17,730 nucleotides of DNA from Bacillota bacterium (GTDB taxonomy: Bacteria > Bacillota > Clostridia > Clostridiales > Clostridiaceae): the NCBI GenBank assembly GCA_023424785.1, contig JAFADP010000086.1, positions 1-17,730 of the forward strand, written 5' to 3'. Shown here piece after piece: positions 7,780-14,751 of this stretch; position 1 is the first letter of the stretch, and each line of letters opens with the position of its first letter. The notes beneath the pieces were generated by a model that saw only the letters and a program-made list of their open reading frames with translations, ran no database searches and was not told the DNA's origin. A program made the position numbers and the translations under genes.

Positions 7780-8502
7780 ATGAAGAAAGCAAAATCACAA
7801 GTTTTTGTGGCTATTGTTTGTGGACTATTAGGATTTTTATTAGCTTATCAATTTAAATTACTAGCTAAAGAACAATCAGAAAGCACTGAATATTTAAGTT
7901 CAGATATATTAGCAGAAATAGAAATTTTAAAAAAAGAAAAATCAGAACTTGAAGCTACAAATGCAAAATTAAGTGAAAACTTAAAGGTCTTAGAGGAAAG
8001 TATTACAAATGAAGATAAAGCTAGTGAGAAGCTTAAAGAAGAATTAGATACAGCGAGAATTCAGTTAGGAATATTAGATGTAGTAGGTCCTGGAATTGAA
8101 GTGAGTATATCTCCTAAAAGTTCATTATTTAATTCATCAAGCAATACAACAACAAACCTAGGAGAAATGGAGTTGGTTCATTTAGTGAATACCCTATGGT
8201 TTGCTGGTGCAGAAGCTATATCTATAAATGATATTAGAATAACTCCTCAAACAGGAATAAAAAATTCTAGTGAATATATTGCTATAGGATTAGTAAGTAG
8301 AATAGATCCATCTAAAAATATTACTATAAAAGCTATAGGAGCTCCTGAGGTACTTAAGGAATCTATGACATTTGGAACTACTTCGAGATATGGATTACTT
8401 TCATATTATAATGTTGATGTAAAGGAAGTTAAAGAAGATAAATTAATTATAGAAAAAACAAATCAGTCATTAAAAAGTGATTATATTAAAGTTGTAGAAT
8501 AA
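7780..8502 (+). CDS. DUF881 (YlxW/YlxX-like) membrane-anchored coiled-coil protein, copy 1
   Basis: The family is found in dcw clusters of Firmicutes and related bacteria next to divIB and sbp, but its biochemical role is not established. The 240-residue protein has an N-terminal membrane anchor (about 8-24, no lipobox), a charged heptad-like coiled coil (about 40-95) and a DUF881 domain (about 96-235). The domain includes LDVVGPGIEVSI, NTLWFAGAEAISINDIRI and IKAIGAPEVLKESM. The topology suggests an extracytoplasmic domain. AGGAGG at about 7768-7773 gives a strong start 6 nt upstream. It lies 14 nt after divIB and 16 nt before sbp, so the genes are very likely cotranscribed. A distinct paralogue follows sbp. 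A role in the divisome is inferred from context only. Confidence 0.88.
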   Translation: MKKAKSQVFVAIVCGLLGFLLAYQFKLLAKEQSESTEYLSSDILAEIEILKKEKSELEATNAKLSENLKVLEESITNEDKASEKLKEELDTARIQLGILDVVGPGIEVSISPKSSLFNSSSNTTTNLGEMELVHLVNTLWFAGAEAISINDIRITPQTGIKNSSEYIAIGLVSRIDPSKNITIKAIGAPEVLKESMTFGTTSRYGLLSYYNVDVKEVKEDKLIIEKTNQSLKSDYIKVVE

Positions 8503-8518
8503 TTATAGGAGGTTATTG

Positions 8519-8860
8519 ATGGTAGCAGTAATAGGACTTTTAATTGGGGTTTTACTTGGAATAGTATTTGATATTAACATTTCAGATAAGTTTTCACCAT
8601 ATATGTCAGTAGCAATACTTGCATGTTTAGATTCTGTATTTGGAGCAGTAAGAGCTAATTTGTCTAATAATTTTAAGACAGATATATTTATATCTGGCTT
8701 TTTCGGAAATTCAATATTAGCTGCAGCATTAGCATATTTAGGAGATAAGCTTGGTATACCTATGTACATAGCAGCCGTTATTGTATTTGGCGGAAGAATA
8801 TTTGATAATTTTGCTACAATAAGAAGAATTCTTTTGGAAAGATTTAGAACAAAAAAGTAA
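8519..8860 (+). CDS. sbp: Small basic protein Sbp (DUF1290)
   Basis: This is a 113-residue, highly hydrophobic protein of the DUF1290 family, whose members sit in dcw clusters beside ylxW/ylxX; its function is unknown. Hydrophobic segments lie at about 2-18, 28-45, 57-73 and 81-92, and the C-terminus is basic (RRILLERFRTKK). Family-like stretches are the N-terminal IGLLIGVLLGIVFDINI, YMSVAILACLDSVFGAVRA and FGGRIFDNFATIRR. I chose the ATG at 8519: AGGAGG (8507-8512) stands 6 nt before it, whereas an in-frame TTG at 8516 would be only 3 nt from that site. It is sandwiched between two DUF881 paralogues, which suggests that the three products work in one membrane complex (inference). Confidence 0.9.
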   Translation: MVAVIGLLIGVLLGIVFDINISDKFSPYMSVAILACLDSVFGAVRANLSNNFKTDIFISGFFGNSILAAALAYLGDKLGIPMYIAAVIVFGGRIFDNFATIRRILLERFRTKK

Positions 8861-8869
8861 GGTGTATAA

Positions 8870-9589
8870 ATGAGGAAGAAAGGATTTAAAATAGTTGTAT
8901 TTTTAGCATGTATTTTTGTAGGATATTTCATAGCTCTAAATACCAATTTGGATAATATTGTATCTTTTAATAATCAATTAGATGCAAAAGGATACCAAGA
9001 TGCCGTAGAAGAAAAGCTATCTTTATATAATGAAATTGCGAATTTAAAAGAAATTAATAATGAATTAAGAACTAGAGTTAAGAAATATGAACGTGCAGAT
9101 GAACGACAAGAAACAATATATAGTGATATGAAAATGCAGTTATCAGAATATGGATTATTGACAGGACTAACAGAAGCTCAAGGACCAGGAGTTGTAATAA
9201 CCATCAAAGATGGTATAATGGGGAATAATAATCAAGAAAATAGGTTAAGAACTTTTCATGATTATGACATGAGAAACTTAATAAACGAATTTAGAAATTG
9301 TGGCGTTGAAGCTATGTCTGTAAATGACTATAGAATTCCATCTTTATCAGGAGTTTTATGTCATGGTTTATTTTTAAAGTTTCAGGATCAGTCAGTAGTA
9401 TATGGGCCATTTAAAATATATTTATTAGGTGATGCAGATACATTAAAAGTTACATTACTTAAAGAAGGTTCATATTTAAATACATTAAAAAGTAGAGGGA
9501 TAATTGTAACATTAGAAACAGTAGATAATATAATACTACCAGCAGCTAAGCCAAGTACAATAAAATATGCTAAGGAGTATATTAAATAA
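8870..9589 (+). CDS. DUF881 (YlxW/YlxX-like) membrane-anchored coiled-coil protein, copy 2
   Basis: This is a paralogue of the gene at 7780, with the same plan: membrane anchor (about 7-23), coiled coil (about 41-95) and DUF881 domain (about 96-235). The domain has the matching stations GPGVVITIKDG, LINEFRNCGVEAMSVNDYRI and the C-terminal LKSRGIIVTLETVDNIILP. The two copies are clearly divergent, so this is not a recent duplication. The Shine-Dalgarno sequence AAGGTG (8859-8864) overlaps the sbp stop codon and stands 5 nt before the ATG, so translation of the two is probably coupled. Two such paralogues also occur in the B. subtilis dcw cluster (YlxW, YlxX), but there both precede sbp as I recall, while here they flank it. 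Function unknown. Confidence 0.87.
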   Translation: MRKKGFKIVVFLACIFVGYFIALNTNLDNIVSFNNQLDAKGYQDAVEEKLSLYNEIANLKEINNELRTRVKKYERADERQETIYSDMKMQLSEYGLLTGLTEAQGPGVVITIKDGIMGNNNQENRLRTFHDYDMRNLINEFRNCGVEAMSVNDYRIPSLSGVLCHGLFLKFQDQSVVYGPFKIYLLGDADTLKVTLLKEGSYLNTLKSRGIIVTLETVDNIILPAAKPSTIKYAKEYIK

Positions 9590-9683
9590 ATTTTAAAATA
9601 AATTCAAAATCATGAAGGAAAATAGGAATTTATGGAGAATACATATTAGGTAGAGGATTAGTAACGCTTAGGAGGAAGCATTT

Positions 9684-10355
9684 GTGAGTATTGTAGAGAA
9701 TATTAATAGATTAAAACAAGAAATTCCAAGTGAAGTTAAACTTTTAGCTGTTTCTAAGACTAAACCTCTTGAATCTCTTGAAGAGGCGTATAAAGCTGGA
9801 ATAAGAGACTTTGGAGAAAATAAGGTTCAAGAATTAATGGCAAAACAAGAGGAATTCCATAAAGATGTAAGATGGCATTTTATAGGAAACTTACAAACTA
9901 ATAAAGTAAAGTACTTAGTAGGTAAGGTTTATTTAATTCATTCAATTTCAAGTATAAAGTTATTAAAACAAGTTGAAAAAGAATTTAGTAAACGTAATGA
10001 AATTGCTAATGTATTAATTGAAATTAATATTGGAAGAGAAGAAAGTAAAGGTGGAATATTTGTTGAGGATTTAGAGGAAATGCTTAATGAAGTTGAAAAT
10101 TGTACCTCTGTTAAGGTAAAAGGAATTATGGTTATAATTCCAAAGGGAGATACAGAAAGTAATAGAGCATATTTTAAAGAAACTAAGAATATTTTTGATT
10201 CTCTAAAGAAAAGAAATTTCAATAATATACATATGGAAGTTCTATCTATGGGAATGACTCATGATTATAAAGTTGCTATTGAAGAAGGATCTAATTTAGT
10301 TAGAATTGGTGAAGGAATTTTTGGGGTAAGAAATTATAATTTAGGAGGAATATAG
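9684..10355 (+). CDS. yggS: YggS/PLPBP-family pyridoxal phosphate homeostasis protein (YlmE)
   Basis: This soluble PLP-binding protein of the alanine-racemase-like barrel fold has no known catalytic turnover; family members buffer pyridoxal phosphate and influence amino acid metabolism. Of 223 residues, the PLP lysine is Lys25 in AVSKTKP. DFGENKVQEL, WHFIGNLQTNK, HSI.S and the C-terminal LSMGMTHDYKVAIEEGSNLVRIGEGIFG are diagnostic. The start is a GTG with AGGAGG at 9670-9675, 8 nt upstream. The 94-nt gap before it has no terminator-like hairpin, so cotranscription with the divIB group is possible. It is followed 1 nt later by sepF, a pairing (ylmE-sepF) common across Gram-positive bacteria. 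Confidence 0.94.
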   Translation: MSIVENINRLKQEIPSEVKLLAVSKTKPLESLEEAYKAGIRDFGENKVQELMAKQEEFHKDVRWHFIGNLQTNKVKYLVGKVYLIHSISSIKLLKQVEKEFSKRNEIANVLIEINIGREESKGGIFVEDLEEMLNEVENCTSVKVKGIMVIIPKGDTESNRAYFKETKNIFDSLKKRNFNNIHMEVLSMGMTHDYKVAIEEGSNLVRIGEGIFGVRNYNLGGI

Positions 10356-10356
10356 T

Positions 10357-10845
10357 ATGAGCAGTGAAGTAATAACAAAGATGAAATCATTTTTAGGGTT
10401 TGGAGAAGAATTTGAAGATGAATTTGAAGATGATTTTGTTGATATGGAAGAAAATGAAGATGGAGAAGTAGAAAATGAGTTAGAACCTATTATAAGAGGT
10501 CAACAAGATGGTAAAAAATCAGTTAAAAATAATAAGGTTGTAAATATTCATACATCAGCTTCAGCAAAGGTTACTATAAAGAGACCAACTTCATATGAAG
10601 AAGTAACAGGAATATGTGATGATTTAAAAAATAGAAGAATAGTAGTAGTGAATACTACTGGATTAGAAATAAGAACTGCACAAAGATTATTTGACTTTGT
10701 AAGTGGATGTTGTTATGCATTAAGTGCTGAAGTTGAAGAAATTGATAAGGGAGTTTACTTATTAGCCCCTTCAAATATTGAGGTTACAAGCGATTTAAAA
10801 AGTGAAGTAAATTCTAAAATATTATTTAACTGGTCTTCAAAATAG
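10357..10845 (+). CDS. sepF: Cell division protein SepF
   Basis: SepF tethers FtsZ filaments to the membrane and helps form a regular septum. The 162-residue protein has a short amphipathic N-terminus (MSSEVITKMKSFLGFG) expected to bind the membrane, then a very acidic linker (about 17-43, mostly Glu/Asp), then the globular SepF (DUF552) domain at about 65-158. That domain contains VNIHTSASAKVTIKRPTSYEEV, RRIVVVNTTGLEIRTAQRLFDFVSG and KGVYLLAPSNIEV. Its ribosome binding site AGGAGG (10343-10348) lies inside the last codons of yggS, and the ATG is 1 nt after the yggS stop, so translation is probably coupled. No ftsZ or ftsA is in the window. Confidence 0.95.
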   Translation: MSSEVITKMKSFLGFGEEFEDEFEDDFVDMEENEDGEVENELEPIIRGQQDGKKSVKNNKVVNIHTSASAKVTIKRPTSYEEVTGICDDLKNRRIVVVNTTGLEIRTAQRLFDFVSGCCYALSAEVEEIDKGVYLLAPSNIEVTSDLKSEVNSKILFNWSSK

Positions 10846-10882
10846 ATATTTAAAATAGTAGTTCTCCACTTAATATATTTTA

Positions 10883-10891
10883 TGTTATTAT
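10883..10891 (+). promoter_or_regulatory. Candidate extended -10 element upstream of ylmH
   Basis: TGTTATTAT fits an extended -10 (TGnTATAAT, 5 of 6 in the hexamer). The upstream -35 is poor (TCTCCA at 10863-10868). The 83-nt sepF-ylmH gap also has a small inverted repeat, ACTTAA (10895-10900) with TTAAGT (10910-10915), just before the ribosome binding site. An internal promoter is possible but not shown. Confidence 0.3.
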
Positions 10892-10928
10892 GTGACTTAA
10901 GAAAATTATTTAAGTAGGAGGGCTTTCT

Positions 10929-11696
10929 TTGGATAAGAGAACATTATTACAAAGTTTTGGAGAAGAAGAGAAGTTAGAAGTATTAAACTTATATGAAAAA
11001 TATGAGTTAGCATATAATAAAGATATTACAATATTTAGCAATGGATTTTATCCACCTAATATATGGAAGATATTTGAAAATAACTTTCATAATAACTATT
11101 TTAAGGTAGAATCATATGGTGGTTTTGAAGATTGTGAAAGAAGAATGATTTCTTTTAATAATAATTATAACTTACCATACCCTATAAAACTTTTAAAAAT
11201 AAGTACTACATCTAAATTTGTCAATTTAAATCATAAGGATTTTTTAGGTGCAATATTAGCTTTAGGAATAAAGAGAAATAAGATAGGAGATCTTATTTTA
11301 AAAAAAGATTATTGTTATTTTAATGTTTGTGAGGAACTTGTAGAATTTATAATAAACAATTTAAAGTCAATAGGAAAATCACCTTGTAAAGTTACTATAA
11401 TAAATGAATCTTTAGAAGATCTATCACCAAGCTTTAAAGAAGAGATTATACTTGTTAAATCACTAAGAGTTGATAGTATAGTTTCAAAAATTTCTAGAAT
11501 TTCTAGGGGAAAGGCTCAAGAGTTAATTGAGGCAGGTTTGGTTTCAATTGATTATAATAAAGTTAAAGATAAAAGTAAAGAATTGAAAATTGACGAAAGA
11601 GTTACTATAAGAGGTAAAGGGAAATATATAATTTATAAGATAATAGGAAACAGCAAAAGTGGTAGCTTTAAAGTGCTGATAAAGAAATATACATAA
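10929..11696 (+). CDS. ylmH: YlmH, S4-domain RNA-binding protein
   Basis: YlmH proteins carry a C-terminal S4 RNA-binding domain, are encoded beside divIVA in many Gram-positive bacteria, and have been linked in B. subtilis to rescue of stalled 50S-peptidyl-tRNA complexes (an RqcP-like role). The 255 residues split into an N-terminal part with HKDFLGAILALGIKRNKIGDLI (about 102-123) and an S4 domain (about 178-238) starting LRVDSIVSKISRISRGKAQELIEAGLVSID. The start is a TTG, supported by AGGAGGG at 10916-10922 exactly 6 nt upstream and by the lack of a nearer ATG or GTG in frame. It begins 83 nt after sepF; ylmG, which usually sits between sepF and ylmH, is missing here. divIVA follows after 21 nt. 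Confidence 0.9.
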   Translation: MDKRTLLQSFGEEEKLEVLNLYEKYELAYNKDITIFSNGFYPPNIWKIFENNFHNNYFKVESYGGFEDCERRMISFNNNYNLPYPIKLLKISTTSKFVNLNHKDFLGAILALGIKRNKIGDLILKKDYCYFNVCEELVEFIINNLKSIGKSPCKVTIINESLEDLSPSFKEEIILVKSLRVDSIVSKISRISRGKAQELIEAGLVSIDYNKVKDKSKELKIDERVTIRGKGKYIIYKIIGNSKSGSFKVLIKKYT

Positions 11697-11717
11697 AGTG
11701 AGAGGTGATTCATAAAA

Positions 11718-12329
11718 ATGAAACTTAAACCAATGGATATTACAAATAAAGAATTTAGAAGAGCAATGAGAGGATACAATCTAGAAGATGTTGATGATTT
11801 TTTAGATGAAATAGCTGAAGATTATGAAGAGTTATTTAAGAATAATGCTAAGTTAGAAGAAAAATTAGAAGCAGCAGCAGAACAAATAAAACATTATTCA
11901 GATATTGAAACAAGTATACAAAATACTTTATTATTAGCTCAAAATGCTGCAGACCAAGTTAAGGACAATGCTCAAAAAGAAGCGGATTTAATATTAAAGA
12001 ATGCAAATGAAGCTGCAAAAAAAATAATAGATAGAGCAAATAATGATGTTATTTCAATTACTGATGAATATGAAAAGATAAGACAAGATTATATAAAGTT
12101 TAAAGTTAAGTTTAGAAACTTCATGCAAACTCAATTAGAAACATTTGAAGATTTAGAAAAAGATATAAATAAGAATTATAGTATAGCAACACCTGTGGAA
12201 GAGAAAACAGAAGAAGAGGTTTTTAACCTTGGAGATGAAGATATTAAGCCAATAGATATAGATTTAAATATAGGTGATGAAGAAATAAAAAGTTTCTTTG
12301 CCAACAGTGATGAAAATAATATAAAGTAA
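11718..12329 (+). CDS. divIVA: DivIVA-family polar/septal scaffold protein
   Basis: DivIVA recognises negatively curved membrane at septa and poles and recruits division-site or sporulation partners. The 203-residue protein starts MKLKPMDITNKEFRRAMRGYNLEDVDDFLDEI, the DivIVA lipid-binding domain. It is followed by long coiled coils (about 30-75 and 75-150) and an acidic tail with a repeated IDLNIGDEEIK-like motif. In B. subtilis DivIVA the tip of the membrane-binding loop is Phe17-Arg18; ungapped alignment places Met17-Arg18 here, so the inserted hydrophobic residue is conserved in character only. The Shine-Dalgarno sequence is AGAGGTGAT (11701-11709). It is the last gene of the divisome operon, with a terminator 3 nt after the stop codon. 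ileS, the usual next gene in B. subtilis, is absent. Confidence 0.93.
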   Translation: MKLKPMDITNKEFRRAMRGYNLEDVDDFLDEIAEDYEELFKNNAKLEEKLEAAAEQIKHYSDIETSIQNTLLLAQNAADQVKDNAQKEADLILKNANEAAKKIIDRANNDVISITDEYEKIRQDYIKFKVKFRNFMQTQLETFEDLEKDINKNYSIATPVEEKTEEEVFNLGDEDIKPIDIDLNIGDEEIKSFFANSDENNIK

Positions 12330-12332
12330 TTA

Positions 12333-12361
12333 AAAAAGCTAGGATTTTTACCTAGCTTTTT
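12333..12361 (+). terminator. Intrinsic terminator after divIVA
   Basis: An 11-bp stem (12333-12343 with 12351-12361; core AGCTAGG / CCTAGCT) has a 7-nt loop. The A5 on the left pairs with a T5 tail. It ends the division operon. Confidence 0.88.
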
Positions 12362-12375
12362 ATATTAATGAAATA

Positions 12376-12404
12376 TTTATTGATAATCGTCATATAAATA
12401 TAAT
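12376..12404 (+). promoter_or_regulatory. Candidate sigma-A promoter for the pullulanase gene
   Basis: A perfect TATAAT lies at 12399-12404, with a weak -35 (TTTATT, 12376-12381) at 17 bp. A promoter is needed because the divIVA terminator lies just upstream. The implied leader is about 77 nt and AT-rich, with no obvious riboswitch. Confidence 0.35.
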
Positions 12405-12487
12405 TGAGATATTAAGAGTATTTTAATAATATTTATTAAGAACATAATAATAGTTTCTAAAAGTTATGTGTGAAAGAAGGGATGGGA

Positions 12488-14485
12488 ATGCTTGCAAAGG
12501 ACACAATAAGAAAAGTTATTAATACTAATTATAAATCCAAAAATTATTTAGGAGCAAATTACACAAAAGAAAGTACTAGATTTCTTCTTTGGTCACCTAC
12601 AGCAGAGATGGTTAGATTAGCTTTGTACGGAAAGGATTGGGAAGACTATAAAAGTCCTCCTATTAAAATAATTAATATGGAAAAAGAAGATGGTGAAACT
12701 TGGTTTATAGACGTTAAAGGAGATTTAAATGGTGAATATTATAATTTCTTAGTTACATTTAATGGTGTAGAATGTGAAGCAACAGATCCTTATGCAAGAG
12801 CAGTAGGAGTAAATGGACAAAGAGGTATGGTCGTTAACTTAGAAGATACTAATCCAGAAGGTTGGGAAGAAGATAAAAGACCAGAAATAAAAGAAGCTAT
12901 TGATTCTATATTGTATGAAATGCATATTAGAGATTTCTCTGTAGATAGTTTCTCTGGTATTGATAGCAAGAATAAAGGAAAATTTGCTGGTGTGTGGCAA
13001 AAGAATACTGTTATTCCGGATACAAATATATCTACTGGATTAGACCATTTAAAGGAATTAGGAATAAATACAGTTCATTTACTACCGGTTTTTGATTATT
13101 ACACTGTAGATGAAAGTAAACCAGAACTTAATCAATATAACTGGGGATATGATCCTCAAAATTATAATGTGCCTGAAGGGTCTTATTCTAGTAATCCTTT
13201 TAAAGGTGACGTTAGAATAAAAGAATTTAAAGAAATGGTAATGAACTTGCATAAAGCTGGCATTAGAGTTGTAATGGATATGGTTTATAATCATACTTAT
13301 CAATCTTATGATTCAAGCTTAAATAAGGCAGCGCCTAATTGTTATTATAGGCAATGGGGAGATGGTAGTTTTTCTAATGGATCAGGATGTGGTAATGAAT
13401 TAGCTTCAGAAAGACCTATGGTTAGAAAGTATATAGTTGAATCTGTAATTTATTGGGCAAAGGAATATCATATAGATGGTTTTAGATTTGATTTGATGGG
13501 CTTATTAGATATGGATACTATGAAATTTATAAGAAAAGAATTAGATAAAATAGATAAAAGTCTAATTTTATATGGAGAAGGATGGACTGGAGGAGCATCA
13601 CCACTTCCTATGGATTTAGCATCTACTAAATTTAATGTACCTAAATATGGAGATATTCAAATTGCAGTTTTTAGTGATGATATGAGAGATGGTGTTAAGG
13701 GACATGTATTTAATGTAAGAGAATGCGGTTTTGCTAATGGAAGTGGAGGGCTTGAGGAAACAATTAAGTTTGGAATTGTAGCAGATGGTTATCACTCACA
13801 AATTGATTATAATAGATTAAACTATTCAGGTGGACCATGGACAAATGAGCCATATCAAGCAATAAATTATGTATCTGCACATGATAATTATACTTTATGG
13901 GATAAATTACAACTATCATGTGAAGGGCGAAGCAAAGAAGATATATTAGCTATAAATAAGTTATGTGCAGCTATTGTATTTACATCTCAAGGAATTCCAT
14001 TTATTCAGTCAGGAGAGGAATTTGCAAGAAGTAAAAAAAATCCTGATGGTAGCTTTAATGATAATAGCTATAATTCACCAGATAGTGTAAATCAGCTTTA
14101 TTGGAAAAGAAAAGAAGAGTTTAATTCTTTATTTCAATATTATAAAGGGTTAATATCACTTAGAAAAAGTCATAAAGGATTTAGGATGAGTAGTGGTTTA
14201 GATATAAGAGAGCATTTAGTATTTTTAAATGTTAATACATGGAATGTAGTTGCGTATAAAATAAATACTGAAGGTATAGATGATCAGTGGAGAGAAATTA
14301 TTGTACTATTAAATGGAAGAGATGAAGAGATAGAATTTAGTATACCAAAAGGCAAGTGGATAGTTGTTGTTAATAAAGAAAAATCAGGAACAAGTATTTT
14401 AGGAGCTGTAGATGGGGAAAAGATTAAGTTACCATCTAAATGTGCATATGTACTTGTAGATGAAGAAAGCTATTTAAATAATTAA
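12488..14485 (+). CDS. pulA: Type I pullulanase (alpha-1,6 debranching enzyme), cytoplasmic
   Basis: This GH13 enzyme hydrolyses alpha-1,6 branch points in pullulan, limit dextrins or glycogen. The 665-residue protein has an N-terminal CBM48-like domain (about 22-100, TRFLLWSPTAEMVRLALYG), then a GH13 barrel. The barrel has LYEMHIRDFS, the type I pullulanase signature YNWGYDP (217-223), VVMDMVYNHT, DGFRFDLMG (nucleophile Asp335), ILYGEGWTGG (acid/base Glu364) and NYVSAHDNYTLWD (Asp466). It has no signal peptide and is short compared with secreted pullulanases, so an intracellular role in glycogen or imported maltodextrin breakdown is likely. I chose ATG 12488, 6 nt after AGAAGGG; in-frame alternatives are ATG 12482 and GTG 12470. 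It is a single-gene unit with its own terminator and has no clear functional tie to the division genes. Confidence 0.94.
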   Translation: MLAKDTIRKVINTNYKSKNYLGANYTKESTRFLLWSPTAEMVRLALYGKDWEDYKSPPIKIINMEKEDGETWFIDVKGDLNGEYYNFLVTFNGVECEATDPYARAVGVNGQRGMVVNLEDTNPEGWEEDKRPEIKEAIDSILYEMHIRDFSVDSFSGIDSKNKGKFAGVWQKNTVIPDTNISTGLDHLKELGINTVHLLPVFDYYTVDESKPELNQYNWGYDPQNYNVPEGSYSSNPFKGDVRIKEFKEMVMNLHKAGIRVVMDMVYNHTYQSYDSSLNKAAPNCYYRQWGDGSFSNGSGCGNELASERPMVRKYIVESVIYWAKEYHIDGFRFDLMGLLDMDTMKFIRKELDKIDKSLILYGEGWTGGASPLPMDLASTKFNVPKYGDIQIAVFSDDMRDGVKGHVFNVRECGFANGSGGLEETIKFGIVADGYHSQIDYNRLNYSGGPWTNEPYQAINYVSAHDNYTLWDKLQLSCEGRSKEDILAINKLCAAIVFTSQGIPFIQSGEEFARSKKNPDGSFNDNSYNSPDSVNQLYWKRKEEFNSLFQYYKGLISLRKSHKGFRMSSGLDIREHLVFLNVNTWNVVAYKINTEGIDDQWREIIVLLNGRDEEIEFSIPKGKWIVVVNKEKSGTSILGAVDGEKIKLPSKCAYVLVDEESYLNN

Positions 14486-14493
14486 TTTTAAAT

Positions 14494-14528
14494 TTCCTTA
14501 AATCTTATAGATTTAAGGAAGTTTTTTT
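14494..14528 (+). terminator. Intrinsic terminator after pulA
   Basis: A 12-bp stem (14494-14505 with 14509-14520; CCTTAAATCT / AGATTTAAGG core) has a 3-nt loop. It is followed by G and a T7 run (14522-14528). This is a canonical terminator 8 nt after the pullulanase stop. Confidence 0.92.
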
Positions 14529-14555
14529 ATTCTAAATAGAGATAAATATGTAAGA

Positions 14556-14660
14556 CTAAATTTTGATGGTTTAATTAAAAATTTAGATTATTAATTAAAA
14601 AATAGTTCTAAAAGTAATATTTAGCATTTATTAATATAATAAATAAATGATATTTTTTTT
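14556..14660 (+). other. AT-rich intergenic stretch with two weak hairpins and a T8 run
   Basis: Hairpin 1 pairs 14556-14564 with 14578-14586 (CTAAATTTT / AAAATTTAG, 13-nt loop). Hairpin 2 pairs 14625-14632 with 14642-14649 (CATTTATT / AATAAATG, 9-nt loop) and is followed 3 nt later by eight T residues (14653-14660). Both stems are almost pure A-T. Hairpin 2 could be a weak back-up terminator. No T-box consensus or recognisable riboswitch core is present. Confidence 0.3.
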
Positions 14661-14687
14661 AACACTTAAATTAAAAAAATGGCGTTA

Positions 14688-14716
14688 TTTACATATGTAA
14701 TTAATTATGATAATAT
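14688..14716 (+). promoter_or_regulatory. Sigma-A promoter of the ABC importer operon, with palindromic site
   Basis: TTTACA (14688-14693, 5 of 6) and TAATAT (14711-14716) are separated by 17 bp, and the -10 carries an upstream TGA (14708-14710), giving an extended -10. Transcription would start near 14723, leaving a leader of under 30 nt, too short for a riboswitch. The perfect 12-bp palindrome TTACATATGTAA (14689-14700) covers most of the -35, a natural place for a repressor or activator to act. Confidence 0.6.
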
Positions 14717-14751
14717 AAAGTTAAAAATTTATAAAAATGGAGGAAGGGAAT

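Noticed and set aside
8516..8518. TTG at 8516 as the sbp start
   Set aside because: It is only 3 nt from AGGAGG; the adjacent ATG at 8519 has ideal spacing.
8503..8946. 147-codon open frame on the minus strand opposite sbp
   Set aside because: It mirrors the coding frame of the well-supported sbp gene, has no good ribosome binding site and resembles no family. Other minus-strand open frames in the window are likewise antisense shadows.
9590..9683. Short 13-codon reading frame (ATG 9612) or gene remnant between the second DUF881 gene and yggS
   Set aside because: It has no Shine-Dalgarno sequence at the proper distance and no recognisable peptide. No trace of ftsA or ftsZ is visible in these 94 nt.
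12380..12404. TTGATA-TATAAT pair as a pullulanase promoter
   Set aside because: The spacer is only 13 bp, too short for sigma-A; the weaker TTTATT at 17 bp was kept as the candidate -35.
12488..14485. Functional link of pullulanase to cell division because of its position
   Set aside because: It is flanked by terminators on both sides and has its own promoter candidate, so it is an independent unit and adjacency alone is not evidence.
14529..14751. Possible T-box or amino acid riboswitch ahead of the importer operon
   Set aside because: No T-box sequence (AGGGTGGNACCGCG-like) or other known aptamer core is visible, and the best promoter leaves a leader of under 30 nt.
14737..14751. ATG at 14737 as the lipoprotein start
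   Set aside because: It overlaps the GGAGG site that serves ATG 14752, and it would add an acidic MEEGN before the basic n-region of the signal peptide.
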